In this document: positions 46,948 through 55,423 of the stretch, in pieces | How positions within the stretch are numbered: the first letter of the stretch is position 1 | Layout: every line of letters begins with the position of its first letter | Assembly: GCF_041647995.1 (NCBI RefSeq) | Contig: NZ_JARRIB010000003.1 | Span: 341,349-405,348 of the forward strand | Direction of reading: 5' to 3' | Length of the DNA: 64,000 nt | Source: Pyrococcus kukulkanii | GTDB taxonomy: Archaea > Methanobacteriota_B > Thermococci > Thermococcales > Thermococcaceae | The notes under the pieces: generated by a model | What the model saw: only the letters and a program-made list of their open reading frames with translations | Database searches by the model: none | What the model was told of the DNA's origin: nothing | Program-made: the position numbers and the translations under genes

Positions 46948-47622
46948 TCAGCCTTTAACACTCCTTAGTAGAAACCCGATAACATCCTTCTTATGAGATT
47001 CGGAAGCTATGATAAACGCTTTCAGGGTCTCCTTTATTAGTTCTGGAGGAACTTCGTACTCAACTATCTCATTCTTCCTCGCGCTCCTTCCCGCCAAACT
47101 CGGTCGGATATTTGTTAGTGGAATACACACATAGACCATTGACTGGTAGCCAACTGCTCGTTGTTTGTGCTTTAAGACTATCTCGATGAATTCCCCAGTC
47201 GGTAACTCCTTCTTTGCGACGGGATAAACTTCCTCATAGAGTTCAAAACCATGAAGGCAACGCTTAGTGCTCTTCCGCCAAATCCCCTTGTCTTCAAGGT
47301 ACGAACTGACACCGTCAACAAATTCTAGAAGTTCTTTTATATCCCTCTCAGAGAGAATACCAGCCCTGTACGCTAACTTCACAATTTTTGACAACTCATA
47401 ATCATATAAGCCATCTTTTGAATATGATATCTGCCACTCAATGTAATATGCCCTCAACTCATCTTCCCTCTCTGGAAAATGTGTTTTTCTTGGAGGCACT
47501 GGAATTCCTATGCCGTTCTCAATTTTCTTAACTCGAACTTTCGAAGTAGGTCTGGTTATTGGTAGCTTGACAACTATTTTACCATTTGCAAGGGAAATTT
47601 CAACTTCCGAATTATTGCTCAA
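46948..47622 (-). CDS. Protein of unknown function, possible partner of the methyltransferase
   Basis: A 224-residue protein starting at a TTG (47622) that follows GGAGGTGAC. It begins with a beta-rich part (VEISLANGKIVVKLPITRPT), then a helical centre (ELRAYYIEWQISYSKDGLYD), and a C-terminal ASESHKKDVIGFLLRS. No family recognised and no zinc or P-loop motif. It is the only other accessory gene beside the solitary methyltransferase and converges with it. A restriction or control role is conceivable but unsupported by a motif. Confidence 0.6.
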   Translation of the reverse strand: MSNNSEVEISLANGKIVVKLPITRPTSKVRVKKIENGIGIPVPPRKTHFPEREDELRAYYIEWQISYSKDGLYDYELSKIVKLAYRAGILSERDIKELLEFVDGVSSYLEDKGIWRKSTKRCLHGFELYEEVYPVAKKELPTGEFIEIVLKHKQRAVGYQSMVYVCIPLTNIRPSLAGRSARKNEIVEYEVPPELIKETLKAFIIASESHKKDVIGFLLRSVKG

Positions 47623-47695
47623 AATTTGTCACCTCCAAAAAGGACATAGCCGAAGGTTAAATAATATTTATGAACCACTTAGGACTACTCAAGAT

Positions 47696-47767
47696 GGGCG
47701 ATGAAGAGTTTAACCCCTCCTGACGGCTTCGCTCCCCCGGATGAGGAGGCGGTCCCCCCTGGAGCCC
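47696..47767 (+). ncRNA. Candidate C/D box-like small RNA
   Basis: A GC-rich stretch in AT-rich surroundings. A terminal stem GGGC (47696) / GCCC (near 47764) encloses a C-like box GATGA (47700), a CTGA (47720-47723), a second GGATGAGG (47739) and a CTGG where a D box would be. The order fits a C/D guide RNA but two boxes deviate. It ends just before the GTG start at 47786. Confidence 0.35.
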
Positions 47768-47785
47768 TCTTCTGGAGGTGAGAAA

Positions 47786-48058
47786 GTGGAAGAGCTGATA
47801 AAAGAAGTCCGGGAGAAGTTCGGAATTGAAGTTAGGAACATGGAAGATGCGTGGAGGCTGGTCGAGTGGCTTGAGGAGAGGGGATGGGTGGTTTACATAA
47901 TCACTGCCAAAGATAGGAAGCAGGTAGATGCTTGGCACTCGAGCTATGGAACGCTCTTCGCCCAGTTCGGCGAAATCCCTAACTTCCCAAGCATACTTGA
48001 AGGGATACTAAAGGTAGCCCTATTGGCGAAGAAGCTTGAGGAGGAAGGCGTTGTATGA
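47786..48058 (+). CDS. Small protein of unknown function
   Basis: A 90-residue protein from a GTG at 47786 that follows GGAGGTGAG. It reads EELIKEVREKFGIEVRNMED then RLVEWLEERGWVVYIITAKD, a mixed alpha/beta protein of unknown family. It overlaps the following metallo-hydrolase gene by four bases, so it is the first gene of a four-gene operon up to 49467. Confidence 0.65.
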   Translation: MEELIKEVREKFGIEVRNMEDAWRLVEWLEERGWVVYIITAKDRKQVDAWHSSYGTLFAQFGEIPNFPSILEGILKVALLAKKLEEEGVV

Positions 48059-48732
48059 TACCCATCGAGATAGAGCCGAACATCCTGATGCTAAAGGGGG
48101 TTCACCTCGACTCAAACGTCTACTTCCTCAAGAGCGGTAGAGAGGTCCTAATAGTTGACACTGGAACAGGGGTCTACTGGAACAAGTACATCGACGTAGC
48201 GAAGGGAGAGGGTTACCTCGACGTTGAGAGGGTGTACATCTTCAACACCCACGAGCACTTCGATCATGTAGGTGGCAACGAAGCCTTCAAGAGGTACTTT
48301 AACGAGAAAGGAATTGATGTTGTATTTGTTGCTCACGAGCTCACAGCTAAGACCTTAGAGGAAGGAGATGATTACGTAATCCTGTCCTTCTATTACGGGA
48401 GGAGGTTTAGGCCTCAGAAGGTTCAAATAAAGCTGAAGGATAGTGATTACCTCAAGGTGGGTGGTATTGAGCTTAGGTTAATACACACCCCAGGTCACAC
48501 CCAAGGAAGCTCGTGCCTGTACTACGAGGAGGAGGAGATAATGTTTACCGGAGATACCGTCTTTCTAGGAGCTTACGGGAGAACTGACCTACCCACAGGC
48601 AACTTTGAGGAGCTAGTTAAATCCTTGGAGGAACTGCGCGAGTTCAGGGTCAGGCTGGGTCTTCCTGGGCACGGAAAGATAATAAAGGACTGGAGGAGAA
48701 ACCTTGAGAGGATCCTGGGGGAGCTCGTATGA
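48055..48732 (+). CDS. Metallo-beta-lactamase-fold hydrolase
   Basis: A 225-residue protein with the HxHxDH motif in FNTHEHFDHVGGNEAF, a later metal-binding histidine in LIHTPGHTQGSSCLY, TGDTVFLGAYGRTDL and a final GLPGHGKI. It is a two-metal hydrolase of the glyoxalase II-like group. The substrate is unknown. It is coupled by ATGA overlaps to its neighbours on both sides. Confidence 0.9.
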   Translation: MIPIEIEPNILMLKGVHLDSNVYFLKSGREVLIVDTGTGVYWNKYIDVAKGEGYLDVERVYIFNTHEHFDHVGGNEAFKRYFNEKGIDVVFVAHELTAKTLEEGDDYVILSFYYGRRFRPQKVQIKLKDSDYLKVGGIELRLIHTPGHTQGSSCLYYEEEEIMFTGDTVFLGAYGRTDLPTGNFEELVKSLEELREFRVRLGLPGHGKIIKDWRRNLERILGELV

Positions 48733-48977
48733 GGAAGGGAACCGTTAAGGAGGTCTTAGCCAAGATAAAGTACGATCCCAGGGAAAACGAGGAAGATTAC
48801 TATATCGTGATAGAGCACAGGGGAGCTTACGGTAACGTGAGGAGAATTCCCGTTAAGCTGATCGAGCTCGGCCATGGCTACTTCTTCGTTGGAGAGACCC
48901 AGATACCCTACCACAGGATACTGAAGGTGGTAAGGAAGGATGGCAGGGTCGTATGGGAAACTAGGAAGAATAGGTAG
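48729..48977 (+). CDS. DUF504/UPF0248-family protein
   Basis: An 82-residue protein: MRKGTVKEVLAKIKYDPREN and IPYHRILKVVRKDGRVVWETR are the signature of the archaeal DUF504 (UPF0248) family. It is probably nucleic-acid binding by its basic nature; the function is not known. It overlaps the MBL-fold gene. Confidence 0.88.
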   Translation: MRKGTVKEVLAKIKYDPRENEEDYYIVIEHRGAYGNVRRIPVKLIELGHGYFFVGETQIPYHRILKVVRKDGRVVWETRKNR

Positions 48978-49467
48978 CTTAATTCTGGTGTTCTTAATCC
49001 TCGGATGCTTGTCTCCTCAGCCCCAGGTTTTACACGGGAAAGTCGTTAGGGTAGTTGATGGTGATACACTCTACGTGAAGCTCGACAGCGGGGAAGTTGT
49101 GAAGGTCAGGCTCGTTGGAATAGATGCCCCAGAACTTGAACCAGAGCTCATGAGGCCAGGCGAGTACAGGGGAGTTCACAATGTCACCTGCCTAGTTAAC
49201 TATGCCAATATAGCGAAGGAGTTCCTAGCTAACGTTACCCTGGGCAGGGAGGTGACCTTGGAGTTTGACTCGAAGCAGGAGAGGAAAGATAAATACGGCA
49301 GGCTTCTCGCCTATGTATACCTCAACGGAACCGATGTGAACGAGCTGATACTCGAGAAGGGGTTGGCTAGGGTATTTTATGAGAAGAGGTTCGACAAGAT
49401 GGGAGAGTACTTGAGAGTTGAGGAAGAAGCGAGGAAGAAAAAGCTAGGCCTGTGGAGCTGTAACTAA
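48940..49467 (+). CDS. Thermonuclease-like (SNase) lipoprotein
   Basis: A 175-residue protein with a signal sequence and lipobox (LILVFLILGC, Cys23), so it is likely anchored outside the membrane. The nuclease domain shows VVDGDTLYVKLDSGE, VRLVGIDAPELEPE and DKYGRLLAYVYLNG, carrying the catalytic Arg, Glu and Arg of staphylococcal-nuclease-type enzymes. It probably degrades extracellular DNA or RNA in a calcium-dependent way. It overlaps DUF504 by 38 bases. Confidence 0.85.
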   Translation: MAGSYGKLGRIGSLILVFLILGCLSPQPQVLHGKVVRVVDGDTLYVKLDSGEVVKVRLVGIDAPELEPELMRPGEYRGVHNVTCLVNYANIAKEFLANVTLGREVTLEFDSKQERKDKYGRLLAYVYLNGTDVNELILEKGLARVFYEKRFDKMGEYLRVEEEARKKKLGLWSCN

Positions 49468-50950
49468 TTGTAACTTACCTTTATCCCATCGATGATTTCT
49501 TCACCGTTCTCATTTATTATCCAATCATTTGGATCTATGGTTATCTCCACTAGTTTCTCTTTAAGATCAAATTTCACTCTTGCACTTCCATTTACCCATA
49601 ATCTTCTTTGTGAAGCTCTTGGTTGGGGTTATTACTTGAACTTCCACGGGCATCGTAAAATTGCTCTCATCGATGATATCGAATTCTAAAGATCCTCTTA
49701 GGTTACTTATCCTATAGCGAGGCATTTCCTTCGAGTAAAACCACTCCCTGAAGAACCAGTCCAAATCCCGTCCACTAACCCTTTCAAAGATCCCCTGAAT
49801 ATCTGTTAAATTGCACTCCCTATTGTGGCATGCCCTTAGGAGTTCCCTCAACCCTTCGAAGAAAGTCTCATTCCCAAGAACAAACTGAAGGGATCTGAAA
49901 ATGAAGCTCCTTGGTAATATATTTCAGCTTCAGCCTTGGGATTGAATACATTTCCCTCGTATATCCTGACCAAAGAGTAAGTGGAATTCGCCAAAGAGTT
50001 CTCAACGTAATCGATTAGGCCATATGAGCCCGTGCAAACTATAGCTAGGTAATTCGCCAAGCTCTTATCGACCCTTCCAAAGGATGCATAGTCGCCGAAC
50101 CATACGTGAGCTATTTCGTGGGCAAGCAACAAGATTTCATTCCTTTCTGGGTGCACGAGTATTATTCCCCTCGGGAACTCAAAACCGGCCTTTTGGCTTA
50201 GGCTTTCAAGGTAGAATACCTTAATGGATAATCAAGGAATTGGGAGTAGTTCCTTATGATTGAGGTTATCGTGTCAGCTGTACCCTTATTAGCATTGTAC
50301 ACTTCGATGGAAACCCTCAAGTATTCCTTCTTTATACGGGAGAAGTTCCCCAGAATTATTACGGGATTCATGGAATTGTTTGAGAAGAAGTAGTCATCAT
50401 TGTTGATCCAGAATCCTTCCCTTTTCTCGTCTATTATTGCACCTCTGGGCGTCTTTATCTCGGCCTCGTAACTCTTGAAGCTCCCAAGCTCCTTCAGTAG
50501 CCACATTGATGAAAGTACAATCTCATTCCTAGTGTACGAAGTCCTAAAGATGCTCCCTCCTTCCCTTAACTCAACGTAGCTCGTGAAAGGCTCAAAGGGG
50601 GTTAGTTTGCCTTCGTACCTAACCTCAACGATAGCCTTTCCCCTTATTTTGAGCGCCAATAGAAGGAGATTTGCTTGAGGCATAGATATTATGGAGGAGT
50701 TCTTCATTACGAACCGTTTCCTCCTGCACCTACTGTCGTTTTTGTTACTAGTATGAATTCTCCTACACCACTCCACTCTTGATCCTTCTTTCATCGAATC
50801 TCTTACCCTGAATAGAATTCTGAAGGTAGAAGTATGTTGAGACGAGTTTAAGGTCTGCAAACTTTTCCGTGATGAAAAAGAAGGGAGGTATATGGTTTAG
50901 CTGGGATCTCTTTTTACTGATGTTCTGGAAGGAATTCATCCCAACATGCT
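49464..50950 (-). pseudogene. Broken M1-family metallopeptidase
   Basis: Three or more reverse frames reconstruct one gene of about 480 codons. The N-terminal half (50198-50860) contains KAIVEVRYEGKLTPFEPF. The middle (49848-50156) has the zinc motif LAHEIAHVWFGDY. The next frame has VSGRDLDWFFREWFYSKEMP and the last part WVNGSARVKFDLKEKLVEI ending at 49464. These are standard M1 aminopeptidase blocks. Frameshifts near 49580, 49850 and 50190 and a damaged N-terminus kill it. Its stop overlaps the stop of the SNase gene. Confidence 0.8.
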
Positions 50951-51367
50951 CTCTATCATCCTGTAGTCTTCCTCGGGAATTTCTCTCATGGCCTTGCCCA
51001 TTAGGTGCCCGCTCCACCTCTTCTTGTTCTTTATGAACTTCAGCTTGGGAATTAGGGGCTTGAACTTTATCTCCCCAATCTTCAGGGGCTTTATCTTCAC
51101 CCTTATTGGGTAAGTTTCTCCTGGGGTGTGGGCCTTGAAGATCCTGGTTGAATCAGTATAGGGCTCGCTTACGACCTCAAATATCCCGACTATCATTGGC
51201 TCTAGGATTTCTCCCTTCCTGTTTTCCTGCTTGACGTAGATGACGAGTTTATCTCCTGGCTTCACCCTCTTCATGGTATTTTCGTGCCTCCTAGGGACAC
51301 CCCATATGTTCTTCTCCTTTATTATCTCCCAGTTATCCCTATTGGTTATGCAGAGCCAGTGGGCCAT
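50936..51367 (-). CDS. EVE-domain protein
   Basis: A 143-residue protein, [20 protein letters not shown], then [13 protein letters not shown] and [10 protein letters not shown], the EVE (PUA-like) domain that reads modified bases in DNA or RNA. The ATG at 51367 follows TAGGTGG. EVE proteins occur both alone and fused to restriction enzymes; here it stands alone. Confidence 0.88.
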   Translation of the reverse strand: MAHWLCITNRDNWEIIKEKNIWGVPRRHENTMKRVKPGDKLVIYVKQENRKGEILEPMIVGIFEVVSEPYTDSTRIFKAHTPGETYPIRVKIKPLKIGEIKFKPLIPKLKFIKNKKRWSGHLMGKAMREIPEEDYRMIESMLG

Positions 51368-51426
51368 TAAAACCACCTAAAAGAATCAGGGAGTAGGGGA
51401 TTAAATAAGTTATTGGTGTAGCGAAA

Positions 51427-52163
51427 GATACTGTCAGGATAGGCAGTAGGACGTTAGGCTTAAGTTGCTGATAACACTTCAGAAAAGAAAGGGGGAAGCA
51501 TGAAGGCTGAAACCATTATTTACTTGCTGTTTTCAGCCTTAAAACCTTTTTGTTGGAATAAAATCCCCCAGAAAAGAAAATCAGGGCAGTAGAATTATAC
51601 CTGCGAGGCCTCAGTTACAGGCAAATCGCAGAAATCCTGGAAATCAGCCACACAGCTAGAAGACAGTAAAAAAACTCGCAAAAACAATTTACCAGCAGTG
51701 AAAAACAGAGTTGCAGTTGACGAGACTGTAATAAAGATTAATGGGCAGAAAAAGTATCTCCGGGCTGCCATTGACGTTGAGAGCAGGGAAGTTTTGGCAG
51801 TCTGGATTACAACAACCAGAAACTATTGGATTGCCAGGGAGTTTATTCTGCTTGTTTTAAAATCCTGTGAGGGCCAGCCGATTTTTCTGGTTGATGGCGG
51901 GCCTTGGTACAAGTCTGCTTTTAAGTCTCTTGGGTCGGATTTTGTTCATATCGGATCAAGGAGCAGTGTTGAAGGCTGGTTCAGGACTGTTAAAGAGAGG
52001 GCACTTCTGTTCAGGAGTAAGGACTGGGGGAGAGTTCACAGGTTTGTTTTCCTGTTTGCCCTCTGGTATAATTTTGTTCGAACCCATTCTCGATTTGGTT
52101 CTCCTCCCAGTGACATTTCTGAATTGCTCCAGGAGGTGATGCCAAAATTATCCTGACAGTATC
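51427..52163 (+). mobile_element. IS6-family-like insertion sequence with a broken transposase
   Basis: The element is bounded by 15-bp inverted ends GATACTGTCAGGATA (51427-51441) and TATCCTGACAGTATC (52149-52163), 737 bp overall. Its transposase is in pieces: MKAETIIYLLFSALKPF from 51500, then VELYLRGLSYRQIAEILEIS in another frame, then the DDE domain from 51698 (VAVDETVIKINGQKKYLRAA, VLAVWITTTRNYW, FLVDGG, and a final WYNFVRTHSR). At least two frameshifts lie in C- and A-runs near 51570 and 51665. The family matches IS elements known from P. furiosus. Confidence 0.85.
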
Positions 52164-52169
52164 CTATGG

Positions 52170-52199
52170 ACGCTAAACAAATTTGTTGAGAGTGAGCGT
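52170..52199. repeat. Degenerate copy of the ACGCTCAAC palindrome
   Basis: ACGCT-AAACAAATTTGTT-GAG followed by GAGCGT resembles the two perfect palindromes at 52451 and 52501 but has a few changed and inserted bases. It stands at the outer edge of the left octamer array. Confidence 0.45.
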
Positions 52200-52208
52200 T
52201 GAATAACC

Positions 52209-52445
52209 GTTTAATTATTTAATCAAATAATTATTGCATTATTTGATTGAACAATTATTTAATTATTCAAATATTCAAGGTATGCACGTGTTTCTCGCTT
52301 TCTCCAGGCTGAAACCAATAATTATTTAATTGTTGCATTATTTAATTATTTCAAGGTAGTTCACACGCTGAAATAATTATTTAACCATTTAAATAATCAA
52401 ATAATTATTGCATATTTAATCAAATACTTGAATGATTATTTAACA
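52209..52445. repeat. Left AT-rich array of 8-bp units
   Basis: Three groups of octamers in register: 52209-52280 (GTTTAATT, ATTTAATC, ATTGCATT, ATTTGATT, ATTTAATT, ATTCAAAT), 52316-52355 and 52371-52445, separated by short non-repeat DNA (GGTATGCACGTG and GGTAGTTCACACG). The units are the reverse complements of those in the right array (GATTAAAT, AATGCAAT, AATCAAAT, AATTGAAT). This looks like iteron DNA. Confidence 0.75.
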
Positions 52446-52450
52446 CTCAA

Positions 52451-52524
52451 ACGCTCAACGAAATTGTTGAGCGTTAATTTCGCCACTTCTGCACGATTTT
52501 ACGCTCAACATTTTTGTTGAGCGT
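52451..52524. repeat. Two 24-bp palindromes next to the left array
   Basis: ACGCTCAAC-GAAATT-GTTGAGCGT at 52451-52474 and ACGCTCAAC-ATTTTT-GTTGAGCGT at 52501-52524, both with perfect 9-bp arms and AT-rich centres. They lie 27 bases apart, directly upstream of the secreted-protein gene, and could be operator or initiator-binding sites. Confidence 0.7.
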
Positions 52525-52564
52525 AGGAACGACGGTTTAGGAGAGAAAATAAAGGGCGGGCTCA

Positions 52565-53145
52565 ATGAAGAAGCGGGCACTCCTAATAATAATCCTCATG
52601 ATTACAACAACACTCGCAACGGCAGAAGACAGACAGGAGCTCCCAGCGAGAATATATCCAGCACCAGTTGGCTACACAGTCCAGTTCGATACGGGGGAGG
52701 AAATCGGTCAAATCTACGGTATAAGGACAAAAACAGGCGACTACTTGGAACACAAGGCCCCGCCAAACACGAAGACGCTCTGGCTTCCAAAAATCACAAT
52801 CCTCGACGCAATAATCACGAAAACGGCAACAATCACCCTAAGACCGCTCCACCAGCCAGAACCACAAGCCCTCACCCTAAGGCTTGACAAGAAAACAGTC
52901 CTACTCCTCACAACGGCCTACGGACAAAATCAACATAACAGGCTACTTCACACTCAAAAACTACCAGCCCAAAGACCTCACCACACTCCAGAACTTTGCA
53001 GAGAAAAATCAAAACAATAATCCCACTCACGGAAGAAGACCCAACACCACTAATCGAAAACATAGTCGAGAAAACCCTCGGCCTACACATGGAATACGAC
53101 AAGACCTACACCAAAGCAATCAAACAAGAAGAAGCAATCAAATGA
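52565..53145 (+). pseudogene. Broken gene for a secreted protein between the octamer arrays
   Basis: The frame starts MKKRALLIIILMITTTLATA, a clear signal peptide, and continues with PARIYPAPVGYTVQFDTGEE. It shifts near 52920 to a frame with KINITGYFTLKNYQPKDLTT, and near 53010 to one with TIIPLTEEDPTPLIENIVEK, ending at 53145. Joined it encodes about 190 residues. Codons are strongly biased to A and C in the plus strand (ACA, CAA, ATA, CTC), unlike the chromosomal genes, so it came from another replicon. Function unknown. A 27-codon frame overlaps its stop. Confidence 0.65.
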
Positions 53146-53389
53146 GACCACTCGCCACAACAGGAAACACTGCACAATATGGACACTACACCACAAATGA
53201 AACCAGCACCACCATACCAGAATAATTGAACCAAATGGCACCATCACCAACAGAAGGCGACCAACCAACAGAAACAGAACAGGTTATGAACCATCATCCG
53301 CACCCACCACCCTTGCGAGACAACACCAAACCCAAAACCCAAATGGTTTGGTTTTTGTTTTGGTTTGGTTTTGGTTGCCCCCCGCACTT

Positions 53390-53525
53390 GGTTAAATAAA
53401 TATTTATTGTGCTGTTTAAATAATTGAATAATTGAATGGTTAAATGATTAAATAATCAAATAATGCAATGATTAAATAATGAAATAATTGAATAATTGAA
53501 TGATTAAATGATGCAATAATTATTT
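53390..53525. repeat. Right AT-rich array of 17 tandem octamers
   Basis: The stretch divides without remainder into 8-bp units: GGTTAAAT, AAATATTT, ATTGTGCT, GTTTAAAT, AATTGAAT (four copies), GGTTAAAT, GATTAAAT (three), AATCAAAT, AATGCAAT, AATGAAAT, GATGCAAT, AATTATTT. The consensus is about RATTRAAT. There are no spacers, so it is not a CRISPR. It is inverted relative to the left array. Confidence 0.8.
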
Positions 53526-54201
53526 AAGGCCTGTTGTTGGAGCTGGCTCTTGGTGTTATGCTGTTTTGTGGGCTGTTGTCTGGTGGTTGCCGTGAAGGTT
53601 TATAATCGAGCTTGAGGAGGTTGATAGAATTGAGGACTTCGCGGAATTATTGAAGAGGGGCAGGGGTTGGAGAAACTCTCTCCCGGAGGGTAGCTGAGTT
53701 CGTTGGGAAGAGAGTCGCAAATGGAGCTATGGACTTGGAGAAAAGAGTATAAGCCCCACCTTAGGCTTTTAAAAGTAAAAAGGACTTTTCTTCCGAAAGG
53801 GTGAGTATATTTTGTTTTCTTTTCTGAGCTTATTCAGTTATCTTCCCCACCCTGAAGGGCGAGGCTTTCAAAAGAAAAAGGTAAGAGTTTGGTTGTGCCC
53901 TATCCGAGTCAATCTCCAAGACCATGGGGAGTGTCATGGGAACATGTAGGGGTCCTTGGGTACTACCCCACGCGCTATACTAGAAAACGTTCTGGCCTAG
54001 AATGGTTATAATAGCCTATGATTTGTCAGTTTCGTGAAGTATACGGACTATCTTGGCTATTCGGCTTAATTCGGGCCTTTTTAGCTTAGGTAACCAACAT
54101 AACTGAGTGTACAACAAGGGGCATTTTAGTGGGGTCTATGGAGTGTGTCCTAATGATTACTAAATATTCGGTTCCGAATTATTTCCGAATGCATAGCATA
54201 T
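53526..54201. other. Non-coding stretch with remnants
   Basis: A G/T-rich part (53530-53600) follows the octamer array. Near 53610-53660 a plus-strand piece reads ELEEVDRIEDFAELLKRG, like an antitoxin fragment, without a start. A TnpB-type right end lies at 53841 (listed separately). From 53880 to 54200 I see nothing. Confidence 0.4.
53841..53869 (-). mobile_element. Solitary right end of an IS605-type element, reverse orientation
   Basis: On the minus strand GCCTCGCCC-TTCA-GGGTGGGG has the same layout as the hairpin at 41862, agreeing at 21 of 25 positions. One stem pair is swapped from G-C to C-G, which keeps the fold. It reads KASPFRVGK, a TnpB C-terminus. The rest of the transposon is lost apart from perhaps some thirty codons upstream. 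Confidence 0.55.
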
Positions 54202-54552
54202 TTACTCTTCTGTCAATATATAATAGACTTTGCGCCCTTTTCTAATCTTCTTTATCCTTCGTTCTGTTATTAGCCTGTTGATTATCTGATAGTGCTTATC
54301 TGCCGAAATGCCAAGCATACGTATTAGTTCGGTGGGTGAATTATGCCCCTGTGAAATAAGCTTAACTAACCTCTCTTCTAGCTCAAAATCATCCACTTGG
54401 ACTTTTTGAACCTCTGTCGATAGCTCTAAAGTCTCGAATTTTAGTTTTATCTCCTTAACCTTCTGCTCTAATGAATCAACGATCTTTCGTTCAGTTTCAA
54501 GCACCTGTGAGAGTAAATCTAGAGCCTGCTTATCGGCCTTGTCATTGAGCAT
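54202..54552 (-). CDS. Winged-helix protein with N-terminal coiled coil
   Basis: A 116-residue protein. Residues 1-55 are a charged coiled coil (QVLETERKIVDSLEQKVKEI) and residues 60-116 a winged helix (LISQGHNSPTELIRMLGISA, then RIKKIRKGRKVYYILTEE). Just upstream, overlapping its start, another coiled-coil frame reads FYELKTALIRLEKIEKEIQE without a usable start codon. It may be a regulator of a mobile element. A TATA box (TTATTATATATAG) lies near 54720 on this strand. Confidence 0.65.
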   Translation of the reverse strand: MLNDKADKQALDLLSQVLETERKIVDSLEQKVKEIKLKFETLELSTEVQKVQVDDFELEERLVKLISQGHNSPTELIRMLGISADKHYQIINRLITERRIKKIRKGRKVYYILTEE

Positions 54553-54680
54553 TTTTGGAGCTCTTTCATGCTTTCTCTAAGCTCTTGTATCTCTTTTTCA
54601 ATTTTCTCAAGCCGAATTAGGGCTGTCTTTAATTCATAAAACTCTCTCGGGTCAAAACCAAGGATTCACTTCCTAAACCC

Positions 54681-55207
54681 CACGAATCCCACCGAATAGT
54701 AGTTAGCGCACTTGCTATATATAATAATATTGACTTGGGAATTTGAGTGACTTCTTCCCCGCTCTAAAGGCTGTTCTCTAGTTGGTGTCTTTTGTTGGTT
54801 TTGTAGCTTTTGTAGCCGTAATTTGTGAGGTTTTAGTGTAATCCCTCTAGGTGGGCTGTTTCCGTTTGGCCTTAGGGCCTATGGTTGGTGCCCCCAATGT
54901 GGATGGGAGTACAAAGACAACAACACCAGTTGTACTACAACCGGCAATATGGCTTGTAGTCAACAAAAATTAGTATTTAAGTTTTATAAAAATTATTCCT
55001 CTGAAAGGTCACAGAAGTTAGGAGAAAATGGGTGATTAATAGGATTTTAATGAGGCAAAATAATTAAGGCAAAAACAAACAATAAGATAGGGAAGGGAAA
55101 TGACAACATTTCTCGATTATAGGAATACAAAGGGAAATGGAAAATAAACATATAAAGAGAGTACGGCTTGCCATTCATTATTCACATTTACGGGGTATTA
55201 AAGAAGA
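54681..55207. other. Intergenic stretch between divergent small genes
   Basis: About 500 bases with promoter-like AT-rich DNA at both ends (TATATA near 54720 for the reverse gene, CATATAAAG near 55150 for the forward gene) and a small palindrome GTTGTACTACAAC near 54933. No gene recognised. Confidence 0.4.
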
Positions 55208-55423
55208 ATGTGTAGATACTTTGTTGGCATAGGGGGAAAGGTTATCGGGTTCTCTTCCGGTAAAGAGGAAGTTATTAAAGAATGTAAAGACGTTAACGAG
55301 ATGTATAAATTCTTTGAAAAATGGGCGAAAAAAGAGAGGGGAAAGTACTTTGCCGTTACGTCGTCAGTCTGTAAAAGGGGGCTAGCTAAGGCTAGTAACA
55401 ACACAAATAATACGAATACTTGA
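55208..55423 (+). CDS. Small protein of unknown function
   Basis: A 71-residue frame, MCRYFVGIGGKVIGFSSGKE, then KFFEKWAKKERGKYFAVTSS and an Asn/Thr-rich tail. A TATA element (ACATATAAAG) lies about 50 bases upstream. No family recognised. Probably of plasmid or virus origin, given its surroundings. Confidence 0.45.
   Translation: MCRYFVGIGGKVIGFSSGKEEVIKECKDVNEMYKFFEKWAKKERGKYFAVTSSVCKRGLAKASNNTNNTNT

Noticed and set aside
46948..47622. Identification of the 224-residue protein as an R.PabI-type restriction enzyme
   Set aside because: Similar length and a neighbouring methylase suggested it, but I cannot match the catalytic residues from memory, so the family is left open.
52209..53525. 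Octamer arrays considered as a CRISPR array
   Set aside because: The units are 8 bp, contiguous and without spacers of 30-40 bp; no cas genes are present.
55208..55423. The small gene considered as part of an RNA gene
   Set aside because: Codon composition and a TATA-preceded ATG favour a short protein; no GC-rich fold is seen.
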